Source: Thunnus maccoyii (lineage: Eukaryota; Chordata; Actinopteri; Scombriformes; Scombridae). From it: a DNA stretch of 64,000 nucleotides. The notes below the pieces were generated by a model. It saw only the letters and a program-made list of their open reading frames with translations, did not search any database and was not told the DNA's origin. The position numbers and the translations under genes were made by a program. The number at the start of each line of letters is the position of its first letter. Position 1 is the stretch's first letter. Below are positions 51,191 through 64,000 of the stretch, piece after piece. Where the stretch lies: contig NC_056546.1 in assembly GCF_910596095.1 (NCBI RefSeq), positions 22,720,425 through 22,784,424 on the forward strand. Direction: 5' to 3'.

Positions 51191-52732
51191 TGGGATGGCG
51201 ACACTGTTTCAGAGCGACCTCAAAACAAATATTTCACATTCTGTACAAGAATTTCTCGTTTTTTTTTTTTTATATATTGGTCGGCATATAAATGGGATGC
51301 ATGTAGCTCTGTAGACAAGTAATGACAGAAAGAAGAAAATTGGATCCAGATCAAAAAGTCTCTAGTTAAAGCGTAACCCCAGTCTCCTTTTTCTGTATAC
51401 AAGGCAGAAATGTTGGTCAGTATTATAATTAGGCACCGCTGTGCCAAGGTTGACCAAAGCTAGTTGTACTTGAAGAGTTGTGCGTGACAACAAAACAAAG
51501 CAGCGAGCAGAAAACGCCTGATGAATAGAAGTGAATAATAAGATCTGGTTCTCAGTGAGTGTTTGTGCACATGGGAAAGTCTCACTGGTAGCACAAGTTG
51601 TGAGACTCGGGGAGGAATTCACGACGTCTCCCGTGGCTCTTGTTTCTGGTCATTTATCAGACCATGTTTATTCAGGTTTAGGTGAAACCTTTTGAACTTG
51701 AGAGTCCACTTTTCACACAGTGGGTAGGTGTAGTTTGCTCTCACTGGGTTATAGAGGGCTCTTCTCCCAGGGGAGGATCTTCTTGCACTCACTCAGACGT
51801 TACAATCATGGCTGCCCACTGTCTCAGATTTGGGCTTCTTGTCATTTTGAAATTGATGCGCCATCGTCTCCTCTGGTCTCCGTCCTCTAACCCACGACCT
51901 CGAAACTGATCCCGGTCTGCCATCTTCAAGGACTTAAGCTGGTCAAATGATCTTTTGGAGGAGCAACGAGCCTGGGGGGGGGGTGAAAAAAGACACATCT
52001 GGTCAAGCTGGAAACATGCAACGCTGTCATAGATGTATCCTCGAAATTTTTAATGAAACATTTGAAAGGATTGGTTTGATAGAGCAAAGATGTCACATTT
52101 GGCAGATCCGTTCTTTGAGATCAACAAAGGTGGTTCAGGAGAACAGAAGAGCTGCAACAGAAAGAAGCAATGCTATATAAGTTTGGATTTGGAGACACAT
52201 TCTCCTTCTTTCTCGCTCTAATTATCCTCACCGCGCTTATTTTTCTTATGACTAAAACTGGTGGAGCAACAGGGAAAAAATGCTTCATTTTAACTTCATT
52301 TTATTTTAAGTTTTCTTGCCAGACTTTCTAAAGTGTGTTGATTGGAATCATTTTGAAGTTATGGATCAACGCTTGCCAAAAACAACACTCTCATCAGCCT
52401 GAGGGTGAGATTAAAAAAAATGCAAGATGGATAAGAACGCTTATAAGATGTTGTGTCGGGTAATATGTTCCAAGTTCTGACATTAAATGTTGGTATGTGT
52501 TTGTGTAGTATCTGTAGGGAGTATACCTGCTCAGGGGGACGGAGTCTCTCTGATGCTCTTGTAGTCAGACTGGAAAATAACAACAGTTCATAATGACCTC
52601 TGACCTCTGTGGCCCCCGTTGGCTCCGTGTCATCAATAAAGCCAAATAAACAAAAGAGCGCGAGAACCGAACTTCTCGCTTCAGATGATGATTACCGCAC
52701 CAGTGCACCTAATGACCCATGTACTTCTGCTT

Positions 52733-52734
52733 GT

Positions 52735-52775
<41 letters not shown>
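52733..52775. repeat. (GT)n microsatellite
   Basis: About 20 GT units with one early interruption. Confidence 0.95.
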
Positions 52776-52776
<1 letters not shown>

Positions 52777-55700
52777 TAGAGTGCATGTGTGTTGGCTCAT
52801 GTGTTTGTGGTTTTGCTGTCTCTGGCGCTGGACTCTGTGGTTGTGATTGGAGTCGGGCCTTGTAGATCTCTGTCTCTCTTTTTCCTTCTTTCCTGCCGTA
52901 GTTGGTCTGCTGGACCTCGTGGCTGCCAGTCTTGTCTGGAAGGATCTCTGTTGTTTATTGACTCGGTGCCTGCCTGCACAGCTCTGTCTCCTGTCTGGCC
53001 TGGAGGAGTGGTTAGCGTGCACCCCGACCCGCCACTGCTGCCGAATCTGTTGTGTTACACTCAGCAGAGGTTATTTTTGTTCTATGGCGTTTCCAATTAC
53101 TTTCCGCCATGCTTCAGCGAGAGCTTTGTAATTTACTGAGGCTTAAGTCCTGAAATTCACTTTGGAGTATTGCAAAAACACAAATGATCTAATCTAAACA
53201 TTTATTTTCCAAATAAATATCTTAAGACAGCTAATAATTCAAACAGCATGCTGTACGTTACAATTCAGATTACTAAGATTCCATCCACACATGTTTTGAA
53301 ACATATAAAATATTATGCTTTGAATCATAATTTATGTCTGATATAGTTTTTCCAATAAAAAGTTCAATTATCTAGTGAGAAATTCTCCTCCTTCTCCCTC
53401 ATTGAAAAATCCAGCATCAATAAATACGCAAATATATTTTCATCTCAAAAGTTTAACTGCTGTAAAGTCCGTTCTCACTGCACTGGAGTGTCCACATCAC
53501 ACTTGTGTAAGTTGCATACTGGACCGCGATTGGCTCTAAACTAGTTATGATGTCACAAATCATTGCTTGTAGGCCCGCCCCTTAAACTCAGATTTTAAAT
53601 GAGCTCAGAGAAACTTTCCAGTTTCAGCAGGAAACAGCCTTCTAGTGTCAAACTCTGCTCATCCAGCATTCTACACAGTGAAGTTCAAACATCCAAGTGA
53701 AGGAACGAGAAGAACAACAACTTTTTGACTGGTGGAGAACTTTAATTTTTAAGAAAAAGAGACCCGGTCTGAAAAGGAACTGAAAACTGTTAGACCTGAT
53801 CTGAACATGCAAATACAATTAAACCCGATCATACAAAAATAAGATGCTTTGTCACTTAAGACAAAGAAAGGCAGCAAAACATCATATTTAAGAAGCTGGC
53901 AGCATAAAATATTTGGCATTTTAAAATCATTTAAAGATGATCAAATAGTTGCAGATGAATTTCCTCAGTCAACTAATTGATTTATTGACTACTCATTAAG
54001 TACATATTCCACATATTGACACACAGACTCTGGACCCACATAAAAACACAATCCCATCAGACTGAATAGAACTTGGACACATCCAGACCTCTAGTTTGAG
54101 CTGTAATGTAACTAGTCTTTAGTTGCAGTGATCCCTCAGTAATGTGACATTATTGTTCTCTTATCAGATTCGGTCACTGACATTTTCTGACCGTCTTTAA
54201 CCTTGACCATGTTTAAGCTGCTGTTGCTGGATCACTTATCTGCTGTGGTGATAACCTGTGGTTTCAAGTTTCTTTTAAAAATGATTAATAACAGATGTTT
54301 TCACTAGTCTGACACTCTGCAGATATCATCCACACAGACAACTGTAAATCTTTAGGACAACATTCCCCCTGCAGGGCAGGTGTGAGGCCCGGCTGAGGGG
54401 AAGAAGCTCGCCTTCGGAGCGAAACAAAAATCCCTGTTTTGTTCCCGTGTTGCTGCCAAAGCATGTGCAAAGCTGCTACTGCATTCAAACGCATCTGATC
54501 GAAAACGTGCAGGAATGCCTAATTTGGCGTCAGGCTGTTTGAAGGGGAGGAGGGAAAAAAGAGGGGGGGGGGGGCAGGAGAGGAGAAAGGCGTCTGGCAT
54601 GCCATTGCATAATCCCAGCAGCCATTAACTCTTTGTGTCCCGGGGCTGAATGAACTCATCATAGCAACGGGCCACAGGCAGAGTGACACCAGGCAGCTCT
54701 CAATCAGCCCTCGGCTCCTCCCCGCCACGCTGAAAAGGCCGCTGGTGTTTTAATGGGGAAGGGCCTTGAGCTTTGTTTGATCTCAAGATGAATGAGGTCA
54801 GCTGGCTACAACTGACCACACCGAGTTCCCAGTTGTTGTTTGGAGAGAATACATTTACCTTGAGTAGTTTGCATGTCCTCCTATCTGCGCTGATTTACTG
54901 TATTCAGCTTGTTTATTTGCTGTCTTTGTTGTTTTTTTGGGGGGGTTTTTTTGCAGTGCACCTCATTATGCTGTGTTTGGTTTTTCTGCTGCGAGGTACA
55001 GCAGAGCTCAAAGACCACCAGAGGGCCAGATCTGTCTCCAATGTCAGCCTGTGCAGCGTTAACCTCCTGGTCCCGGTACCTGGCTGAACCTGTGGAGCTG
55101 GGATTTACTCTGCACGATGGAGCCGGCATAATGTATGACTGAAAGCGGGTGGCTCTATCAGCTCTTGGCGCAGGGGAGCCTGTGAATGTTTTAGAGCTTC
55201 CCGCTTCCTTTGAATCCATGCTCATACATTTTGGATGTAAACCAAGTGCCACAGTACCGCTGGTGTTCTCCCAGGCTTCGGAGGAGAACAGTTGTATCTT
55301 TTCAGCCACGCTCACAAAGAATTTTCCCCCCCCACACAACAATATATCTTGAGAGAGGGTTTCTTTGAAATCGTCCCTCAAAGAAACGCGGGGATTAAGA
55401 AAACATATCTCAGAGCAGAGTTTGGGAACGTCTCGTTTGCTGATTTCTTTGTTTTTAGCCAGCAGCTCCGGAGAAAGAAAGGTGATTGACGAGCAGGGAT
55501 GGCCCAGAGACCTCCCAGTATATCTGTACTTGTGGATGTGAGGATCATCCAGTGTCTGTTCTGTAACTGTTACTAGTCTCTGTAGACTCATATAAAAATC
55601 ATCTCCGTCTCAGTCTTTCGCTCCGCTGGCTTCAGACGTCGAGGTTCAATTTTTCTAACACCCACGCTGAGCTTCACTGTCTTTCAAGTAAAAACCAAGT

Positions 55701-58700
55701 GGCTACTTTTATGCTACGTTTACACTCGAGTGGTCAATATACTTGGTGAGGCAACAAACGTTTGTAGGTTTTTCCCCCCTTTTTTTTTTTGACGTTTGCA
55801 TTTCTGGGATCACTAACAGAAAAAAGACAAAGCCTTGTTTGGGTTTTGGACTTTACTGTGCGTGCAAATTGATGGGCCAAACTGGTCAGATTCTTTGCAC
55901 GAAACGTGGCAGTTGGTCTGAATTATTGCATCTGTGTGTCTGGTCTTGTGGAAAAAAAGCGTCCTCTTTCTTAAACAGGTCATTTACATCTCAAAAAGAA
56001 AATATGTTAAACTTATTATCTTCTCTTGTGGTTTTTTTTCTCATGTTTCCTTTCTATTTTGCACAAAATACATTTAAAGGTGCTCGTAAATCCTTATTTC
56101 ATCACAGTGGGTCCTTGTTCTCTCAGCTTTGATCATCACTGGTGTTTGTGGTGCGTTTTTTTTTTTGTCTTTTAATTTTCATTCATTTTGCTAGTGAGAA
56201 GTCTAAACAGATCAAATTTATGTCATAATGTTCCTATTTTAGAGAATGTTTGCTCATGTACCAGCTACCTAACCAGCTAGTTTGTGAACTTGAGGAACAA
56301 CTAAATGCTTTCTTGCTCTTTGCTCTGTAATCAGCCTCAACAGTGAAGCCAGTCGTTCAGTAGATTTATTTATTGGCTACATAATCACAAAGTGAAACCT
56401 CAGCTGACCCCAGATCTGTTACACAGCCATGTTTGAGGAATACACATCTCCTCTCCTGCAGCCTGTACACCCAGCAACATTAGCACATTATGGTCTGCAT
56501 TGTTCTGTATTAGCAGACAGTAATTACCACAGCAGAGAGAGAAGCTCATTACGCAGCCAGCATGGTTATTTTTCTGTGGTTTTAATTATGTTAAACAACC
56601 TCACCAGCCTCCCCAGCTCTGTCTTGTTCCCCCTCTGTTGCTGCTTTACTCGCACTCTGTTTCACCTTCCTCTGCTCCGTTTCACTTTGTTCGTTCCAGT
56701 TTCACAAACTATGCAAATGACTGAATCCCTTTATAAACCCTCATCCTCCTTTCTGAACCTTCCTTTGAGTCAAACCAGACTTCAATGTTTTTCTAAGCTG
56801 CTCTGACAGAGGGATAGCGCAGCGGAGGCAGACGGGATAGGTTTTCTGCATGGATAAGTTTTGGTTGTTTTTATATCCAAACACATTGTCTCTCTCTCCA
56901 AAGTCTGTACCGACATAAAGAGGTCTGGCTCCTTGCTTAATAACAGCATTCTGGCTTGTTTCCTGTGTCCATTTCTGACCAAAGCGCCTCCAGAACTTTT
57001 GAAATCTTGTACAATGAGGTGCTATTTCAGGTTTGTTTGGTGAGTTGTTTTCATTAGTGCTACAAAAGGTCATAGGTAAGTCCAGTAACATCTGCCACAG
57101 GAAGGTGCTTCCTGTTTGTCTTGAATTATTCCGTCCATCCTTTCACACTACTGTACCTTTTTATGAGGAAGGATGATGCAGACAGTTATTGCCGTGTACC
57201 TCCTTTCTATTATGTGTGTTGTACAGTACACTTCATCAATACCACTCTTGCCGGTTGAGGCATGAAAATGTTTATTTGGGGTTTCCATGGAGAATTTTAA
57301 TGCTGCATGGGCTAAAAGCTGTTTTAAAAGGATTTTCCACTCTGACAAGAATAAATGTCTTGAGGGGGTGAACTTGATCATTGTATTTTTAGGAATTTTT
57401 TTTATTTTTTTTTTTTATGAAAATGGTCCAGTATAAAGATACTGGCTATCTGTTGGAAACACCAACTGGCAAACACCAAGTTTGGAGAAAAGTTCACTGG
57501 TTGGCAATTTTTTTGAGACAATAACAATGAACTAACTTGCTTAATTGTGTGAGTGAACAAGTTTTGAGATGACACTGTAGCTGTTATTACAGTTTCCAGC
57601 AGCATTTAATGGATGTGATGTACCTCACCTGAAATTAAGAGTGCCTCTAACAACAGAAGAATTTAAATTTTTCTAATGGAATATATATTAGGCACCACCT
57701 CCACTAACCAGTTCCCTTAGAAAACCCAGAAATGACACTAAAAATAAATTCTTTGGCCAGTAAAAATGATTCTTGGCAGATATTATTTTAGTTCCATTTA
57801 TCGTTTATAGTATCAGCTATTACAGCGTCAGTCAACAATTTCAGTATTTGCCCTCAAAAACCCCCATTGGTCGATCCCCGCAGAGGACAAACATAATACA
57901 CACTAACACAATAGGCTTCTCTGTGCAGGTGCAGCAAGCTAACAGCTATGTTGATAGGGGAGCACAGGACAGTGTTTCCTGTCCTTATCTGGCAAGTGAT
58001 GACAGAAAAAAATGCCCGTGTTGTGTCTGACAATTGACAATGGTCCCTGGCTGCCCCTCCTGTGGCAGATAGCAGAGGAAATAGATGTTTTGTTGTGGTT
58101 GTTTCCTCCTGGCGTTACGTCACAGCGGATGGGGATCTCCACTGGGTCCTCCCTGTTCCATACTTTGAAGCTTCCACTGCTGCTGTCCTCATCCAGGTTA
58201 GGACCCAGGCAGAGGGACATGGTCCTGTCTTTCCTTACTGTGAACTATGTGGTCAGGGGTCCCGGCATTCTGTGTGTGTGTGGTCACAATAAAGGGCAAA
58301 GGCTGCGGTCTCCCTGAGGGTCTGGACAACAGCCGGGGCAGGAGAAGGCTGGCGGCTGTTTGGCTGTTGACTTCCTGTGGTGCAGATGGGGGCTGTGGTG
58401 CTGCTGAACACACAGGGCTTTCACTGCCTCTGGAATTTAAAAAAAATGTGTAAACGCAGACTGACGCCATGCAGGAGAGACTGTTTTGTGTATGTGCATG
58501 TGTTGGTGTGGTATATGCATGTGGCTTGTGCATATCTGTATTTTATAGCAAGTGGTTTGTTTGGTCTGGTATGTGTCACCATCATAGAAAACTAGAGATG
58601 CACTGATTGCAATTTCTTGGCCAATTGCATAAACAATTTTTGTAACTTTTCTTTAATGGAAAATTCAATTGTATGTTCATAATAAAACATTATTCATACA

Positions 58701-59458
58701 AAACATAAAACATGAACACAGTATTTGGATTTCAAACTACATGGTGAACTTTTAAGTTCATTGAAGTAAACTCAAAGTAAAATACTGATAAAATATTTGT
58801 CAGTGGTGCAGATAAACCCTGGTGGGTACCACAAAGTACTTTCCCAGCCTATTTTTCACCTATAATGTTTTTTAATTTCCTAAATCTTTTTTAGTGTAAT
58901 CAAAAAGCACTTTACTTATATAGCAAATATCAACTCTTGTGTAATTTTAATAGTGATTTGTAGCAATCAATGGGTTTTACTTTTCCTTAAAAGGTAAAAT
59001 CAGCTGGTTTCAGGTAAACTGCATGTAACCGGTTGAAAACATCCTGATGTGTTAACTCCGTGTTATATATATTTTGGGCTGGACCGACTCACCATCTATC
59101 CAATCTTGAGCAGACCTGGGATGTATGGGTGTAGCCCGTGTTCAGGACGCCGTCTGAGCCTGACGCCTGGTCGGTCATGGCGGTGGTTGTGATGATATTG
59201 TGCGACATGTTGCCGGTAAATAAAACGGGTAACTTAATGTTTAAACAAGTTAGAAACTGCAGCAGACTGTGCTGTAACGTTACCAGTCGACGGTGAGACT
59301 TGGCACTCTGTTAACGGAGAAGTGGGTCAGTGTAGCTCTCTGTTTAAGAACCATGCATTTGCAGCTTCATAGTTTGGACTCACACATGACTCAGTTTTTA
59401 TTTATTCTTTCTGTCTCATTCTTACGGATGGCTAGTGCTGCTTCATCCTGGGATAAAC

Positions 59459-60373
59459 TTAAAAGGGACTTATTATGCTCATTTCCAGCTCTGTAATTTA
59501 TTTCTAGAGTAGCTTTGCATGATTCACAGTTAAAAAGAGCTCCTTATTTATCTTACACTGGTCCTTTATGCAGCTCCTCAGTTCAGCCTCTGTCTCTAAC
59601 AGGCAGTCTTAGCTGCCTCCTGATGAGTCCACTCTCTTCTGATTGGCCAGCTTTCCAGAAGCCTGCTGAGGGGCAGCCGTATCAGAGAACTGTAAAGTTA
59701 CCGCCAATGTAAACCCAACATTTCCTGCTTTACTGCTTCAAAAGCTTTTAAATAACTAAATAACAGGAGACTTTTATTGTAAAGAAATTTCTTGGAAATG
59801 TAACGTCTTCCTCACTGAATTAGCAGAGCTTTGTTAGCGGTGCTAAAAAACGGTCACATATGGAGATATTTGAAGCTCTTTGTTCAGTGGATCAGTTAGA
59901 AATAATGCAGGGAGGAATAGTACAAGCAGAAACAGCCACAATGATGATGATGTTTGATGAAGAGCTGTAAACGACAAGCACACCTCCAACAGGTAAACTA
60001 TACTTATTTTATTTTGCAGTGCTGCATAATGGAAAAACACTAACAGCCTGCCAGCTCAACTTGAGTCATGGTTCGGCGTGACTACCCCCAAAACAATGGA
60101 AAAATGCATAATGTTAGCGGAGCAGTGAACTTGTGGACTGTGCGTGGAGCAGATGACCATATAAAGCCGACGCCCTCTCAGGCTTAAAGTAGAAAAAACG
60201 CTGGAAATCGAGCATTCAGAGCAGTCTGAAGCCTGTGCTTTTTGCTCACAGGGATAACTTCTACATACGTTTACCTTGTTATTTGACACTTTAGCCACAT
60301 TTAATATGAACATCAGGCATGTAACATTATATATATGACTGAAAATAAGGAAAAGCATAATAGGTCCACTTAA
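59459..60373. mobile_element. Non-autonomous DNA transposon with terminal inverted repeats
   Basis: The left end gggacttattatgctc and the right end aagcataataggtcca are inverted copies with about 13 of 16 matching bases. The 0.9-kb interior has no transposase. A shorter copy of the left part lies at about 50942-51190. The family looks like one common in fish genomes; the superfamily was not assigned. Confidence 0.65.
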
Positions 60374-63300
60374 AGTGAGTTCATGGATGCAAGAGAAAAT
60401 GCAAAGCCTGTGATGCTCTCTGTAACAAATAACTAGATGACAACATACAGGCAGCTTCAGAATGGGACATATATTTGGGCTCATTGTACAGACACATCCG
60501 GTTTGGACTGACTAAACCCGAAGGCTAATGAATCTCTTATTCAATCTTTTATCTGCCCGTGCACTCCTTAATGAGCTGAAAACAGTAGACAATGAATTTA
60601 GGAAGCAGGCTTCTCACTTTAGGCAGTGCTCATCATCACTTTTGTGGGCTGAAATACAGACATTGCCGGCATTAGATTTTGTCAATTGTAGCTAATCAAA
60701 ATAAATTTTGTAAATAACCTTCCAAAATGAGACTTGGCTATTTAATGTGTCTGTTACCACCAAGGCAGTTTGGTGGCCGGTTTGGAGCCAGTGCCTAATC
60801 TTGTACCAGTTCTTTGCATTTTGACAGCCAAAGAACCAGCTCTCAGCCAGGAAAACTGGTTCCAGAGAGGCACCAACACTTTGCTGGTCTAGAATAAAGA
60901 ACTGCTTATGTCAGGTGGTGGGGGCAGGATAACCGTGATCAACCAAAGCGAAAATGCATTGCGTCTTTTCAGACTCCGCAATGGTAGAGATTTTGAGCCG
61001 GGCTAAAAGTTGTTAATGTCACTTTATTAAGTTTTAATATTTTTTCAGGTGAGAAAGTAACCATTTAGATCCCCAATATGTGGTCAGTTTATCCAAATAA
61101 CGCCTGTTTGGAAACATTTGGCAATCTTTTCGGAGATGTGAGGAGCCACTGGCCAGGTGAGACCGGCCGTTAGCCATGTGATACAGTCATATGATGCAGT
61201 CACATGACTGTCTTGCTTGAGTATACGTCAATGTGAACAGTCTGCTGGTAATGACATACTTAATTGTTCATTTAGTAGGCAGTATGCAGTACATACTGAT
61301 TGAGTATGTGGTAGGCAGTACTTAAGTATGCGATTTTGAACACAAACAAACTGTAAAGCTGTGTGTGTGTAATCCGCCCTTGTTGTTGTGCTTGAAATTC
61401 TTCTTCTTTTTTCCATTTAATGATGAGTGGCAACCAGCCATAACTGCCACCTACTATGTTGGGGTGTGAAGTGCTTGAAGTTAGCGTCAGCGTTGCTTGG
61501 AAACCAGAGGTGTATACAATTATGTAATGACTTCACTCTCTACCTCATGGAAAAACAAACCAGGTCTTAAGTTTGCAAGTTGAACCAACTGCAAACTGGC
61601 ACCAGCACCAGCCCAGAACTAGAACTAGGTTTATGTTGATGGAAAGGGGGTATCTGTAAGCTGATGTGTGCACTTCCCAAGGACAGTTTGTTAAGGCCTT
61701 TTCAAACATGCATTGTTTAATCTGGTTGAATCACACTGGTTCATTTCACCATCACAATCACAAGTACTATGTATATTTTTTCTCTTCACAAGACCAACGC
61801 TGCGGTGAAAGCCAAACTGTCGACTGTCAAACAAAGGCAAGCAATGGCCAAAAAATTCTTTAGAAAAGTTCAACTGACATCGATTTGATGAATGTTTTTA
61901 AAAAATTCAGATTTGATACTCGATACCAATTTGTGCTGTCGAGCCCCAATGCTAAGGTCAACCATATAAACCGTATCAGTTTCAGAAAGAACCCATGGCT
62001 TTAATCTTGTCAATTTATGCTATGCGGATACAGTGTTGACAAATCCACTTGGCATCACGACATTATGTCAAACAATATCATCTGTCCTCAGCAGGTTTTC
62101 TGTTTCTTGTGCTCTCTCTTGTCGATCTAAGGTGTAGTCTTTTGGTAAAATACAGTCAGCCATTATTCAGAGATGGAATTGTGTATTTCTGCACGTTGCG
62201 TTTTTGCACTGTGACTTCAGTGGGGCTCTTTCATCTCTCCGTGGATGGTTTCCAGGCAGACGTCTTACTCTGCCTTTGTGTGCGCCCTCCCGTCCTGTCA
62301 TATCGGAGGAAGCAAAGAAAAGGTTGCTGTGAAAGGTACACCCCTGCCTTCCCCGCAACCTCACGGGTCCATCTTAAAACGAGGTCAGATGACACATGAG
62401 CCCCGAGTGCACCTCTCTGTTGCTCTCTCTTCCTCGCTCTCCCTTTCTATTCCTCACTCGTGCTTTTTTTGAACATTCACATCGACAGTGGTGTGCTTTG
62501 AAGGGAGAAAACCGCTCCCCGACTCTAGAGCATCAAGCGCCTCACACTCTGATCCAAAAAGGGGAGAGAAACCCCGCTGTCTGCTTTCAAAAAAATGTTA
62601 TGTTCCAACTCTACACGCCTTGAGTGACAATCAAATATTCTTTGCTGCATTCCTAACTTGCACAAACCAAATGGAAGAAAGTGTGTGTCAAAAGGGAGCT
62701 GTAGTGTTTCCCTGTCATGTGTTCCTTTGTGGATTTTGACAATCTCATTAAAATGTCGCAATCATAGCTCATTAACACTGATTACTTCTAAACCTAAAAG
62801 AGAAACTGCCGCACTTTTCCAGTTAATCTAATTTCAAAAGCTGCTATGCTTTTATTTGATTCCCTTAAATCTAATAGACCCTGATGAAAACATCTGTTAT
62901 CCTTACATCAGGGTCACTTATTAGAAAGGCAAGTCTTCAGATTTTCAGCCAGCTGGGGCTCAATTTGACAACACCTCGCAGAAAGAGGCTAGTCATGAAT
63001 TAAACAAGCACCACTATTCATAGACACCCACACAAATGTTTCTCATCTCTTACAAGGGAAAGAGTGGATGTCCTGCAGCTTTTCCTCCACCCCTCCTCCT
63101 TTGTTTGATCTTTTTTTTTTTCTGGCACTGTAACTCTTTCTAAAACTCTGCGGCTGTTCAAAAGGCATTAAACATGAGCGAGTTCCTCAGTGCACGGAAA
63201 TGGTGAGAGACGCTCGCAGAATATGCTGTGTGTATTAAAGCCATACAACAAGGCCTGAGCCTCCCAGAGCTGTTGGCCCTTGTACCCCGTTTCCCTTAGT

Positions 63301-64000
63301 AAACACTCACATTCACAACTCACAGTCACGTAAGTAATTCTTTTTTAGAAATGTGTTACTTTGAGGTTGTGGTATGGGATTCTCTCAAGTGTGTACATTT
63401 CCCCAAGTCATTACTTTGTACCTTATTTTCTGGTAAATGGTTGGTTTACTTTGGAAATATGACTATATTACGCAAATGGAAGGAAGGAAAAATAAGCAGT
63501 GCACTTAGGGCTTTGTTTTTTTACACCTAACAATTTGGACATAAGTTCTGAAATCTTAGGAACAAACAGGAACATGAAAAAAAGAACATTGCTTGTTACA
63601 TTTGGGCAGTTCCAATTCAGGAGAGGACGTTTTTTTTTTTTTATTCCCCAAAGTAACTACAACAACGCATAATTCACCAGTTAGAAACCGGACGGTCATG
63701 AATTTCCATCTACCAGGCGGACGTGAACTGCCTCTTCCTATTTCATGTCACAGCTGGAAATCAGAGGAGTGAATGGTGGTTTGGCCGCAACCAATATTTC
63801 AAAGTAACTTTTATGGCAGTGTGCTGTTGGTGGGTTAGTAAAAATCCATAAAAAAACCGGACATTGGTTTACTGTGTTTCTAAATCTGTCCTAATGAAGA
63901 CTTTGATTTCAGGCGGGAGTATGGGTAATTTGGGCAGCTGGAGGACATCAGGGCATGAGGGAGGGAAGGAGGTGAGGTTAGAGGGTCAGAGAGAAGCTGA

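Larger units (their letters stand above)
48590..64000. other. Long stretch without a recognised gene (intergenic, or first intron of the next gene)
   Basis: About 15.4 kb was read on both strands and no coding exon of a known family was found. It holds microsatellites, at least two copies of one transposon family (about 50942-51190 and 59459-60373), other repeat-like blocks (about 53455-53720 and 60765-61650), and GC-richer patches that may be conserved noncoding elements (about 54360-55600). If the CpG island at 47.3-48.0 kb starts a + strand gene, this is its first intron. The longest ORF of the window (54881-55591, minus) lies here. Confidence 0.5.

Noticed and set aside
52789..53139. 116-codon ORF following a strong acceptor-like tract (tttccttctttcctgccgtag at about 52895)
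   Set aside because: Adjacent to a GT repeat, two frames open at once, no recognisable domain, and no credible partner exon; probably chance.
63912..64000. Acceptor-like gatttcag followed by ATG GGT AAT (possible myristoylation start) at the right edge
   Set aside because: Only 80 bases remain in the window and the sequence is GA-rich low complexity; cannot be evaluated.

Overview
The window is nuclear DNA from a ray-finned fish, probably a percomorph. The evidence is small exons with GT-AG introns, vertebrate gene families, AT-rich introns, many CA/GT, GATA and CCCT microsatellites, and short DNA-transposon relics. No bacterial, viral, rRNA, tRNA or CRISPR feature was seen. The percomorph placement is inference.

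Layout. (1) 1-16.1 kb, + strand: the last 19 coding exons of a PACS-family sorting adaptor and its long 3'UTR; the 5' part lies left of the window. (2) 16.1-20.6 kb, - strand: complete seven-coding-exon mrpl2 (mitochondrial ribosomal protein uL2m), tail-to-tail with PACS and head-to-head with klc4. Its introns carry a TIR transposon relic and a ~640-bp hairpin. (3) 20.6-44.9 kb, + strand: klc4 (kinesin light chain 4), with a noncoding first exon, 15 coding exons (631 aa), a candidate 9-nt microexon and two candidate alternative 3' ends. (4) 44.9-64 kb: no gene recognised with confidence. It holds a 104-codon open exon just after klc4, a small minus-strand candidate exon, a CpG-rich island at 47.3-48.0 kb that may be the promoter and first exon of the next gene, and then 16 kb of non-coding-looking DNA with transposon relics and microsatellites.

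Biology. The three genes have unrelated jobs: PACS proteins sort acidic-cluster cargo in the trans-Golgi/endosome/ER-mitochondria system, uL2m is in the mitoribosome core, and KLC4 is the cargo-binding subunit of kinesin-1. Their linkage is informative. In human, PACS1 neighbours KLC2, PACS2 and KLC1 share 14q32, and MRPL2 is head-to-head with KLC4. Here PACS, MRPL2 and KLC4 stand together, which fits a retained ancestral block. The PACS protein mixes PACS1-like and PACS2-like residues, so it may be a third PACS ohnologue.

No wholly new system is evident. The most interesting items are the possible third PACS gene, the candidate neural-type microexon in klc4, the alternative klc4 C-terminal exons, the GC-AG intron in PACS and the mrpl2 hairpin. 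Human protein comparisons were made from memory, without alignment software.
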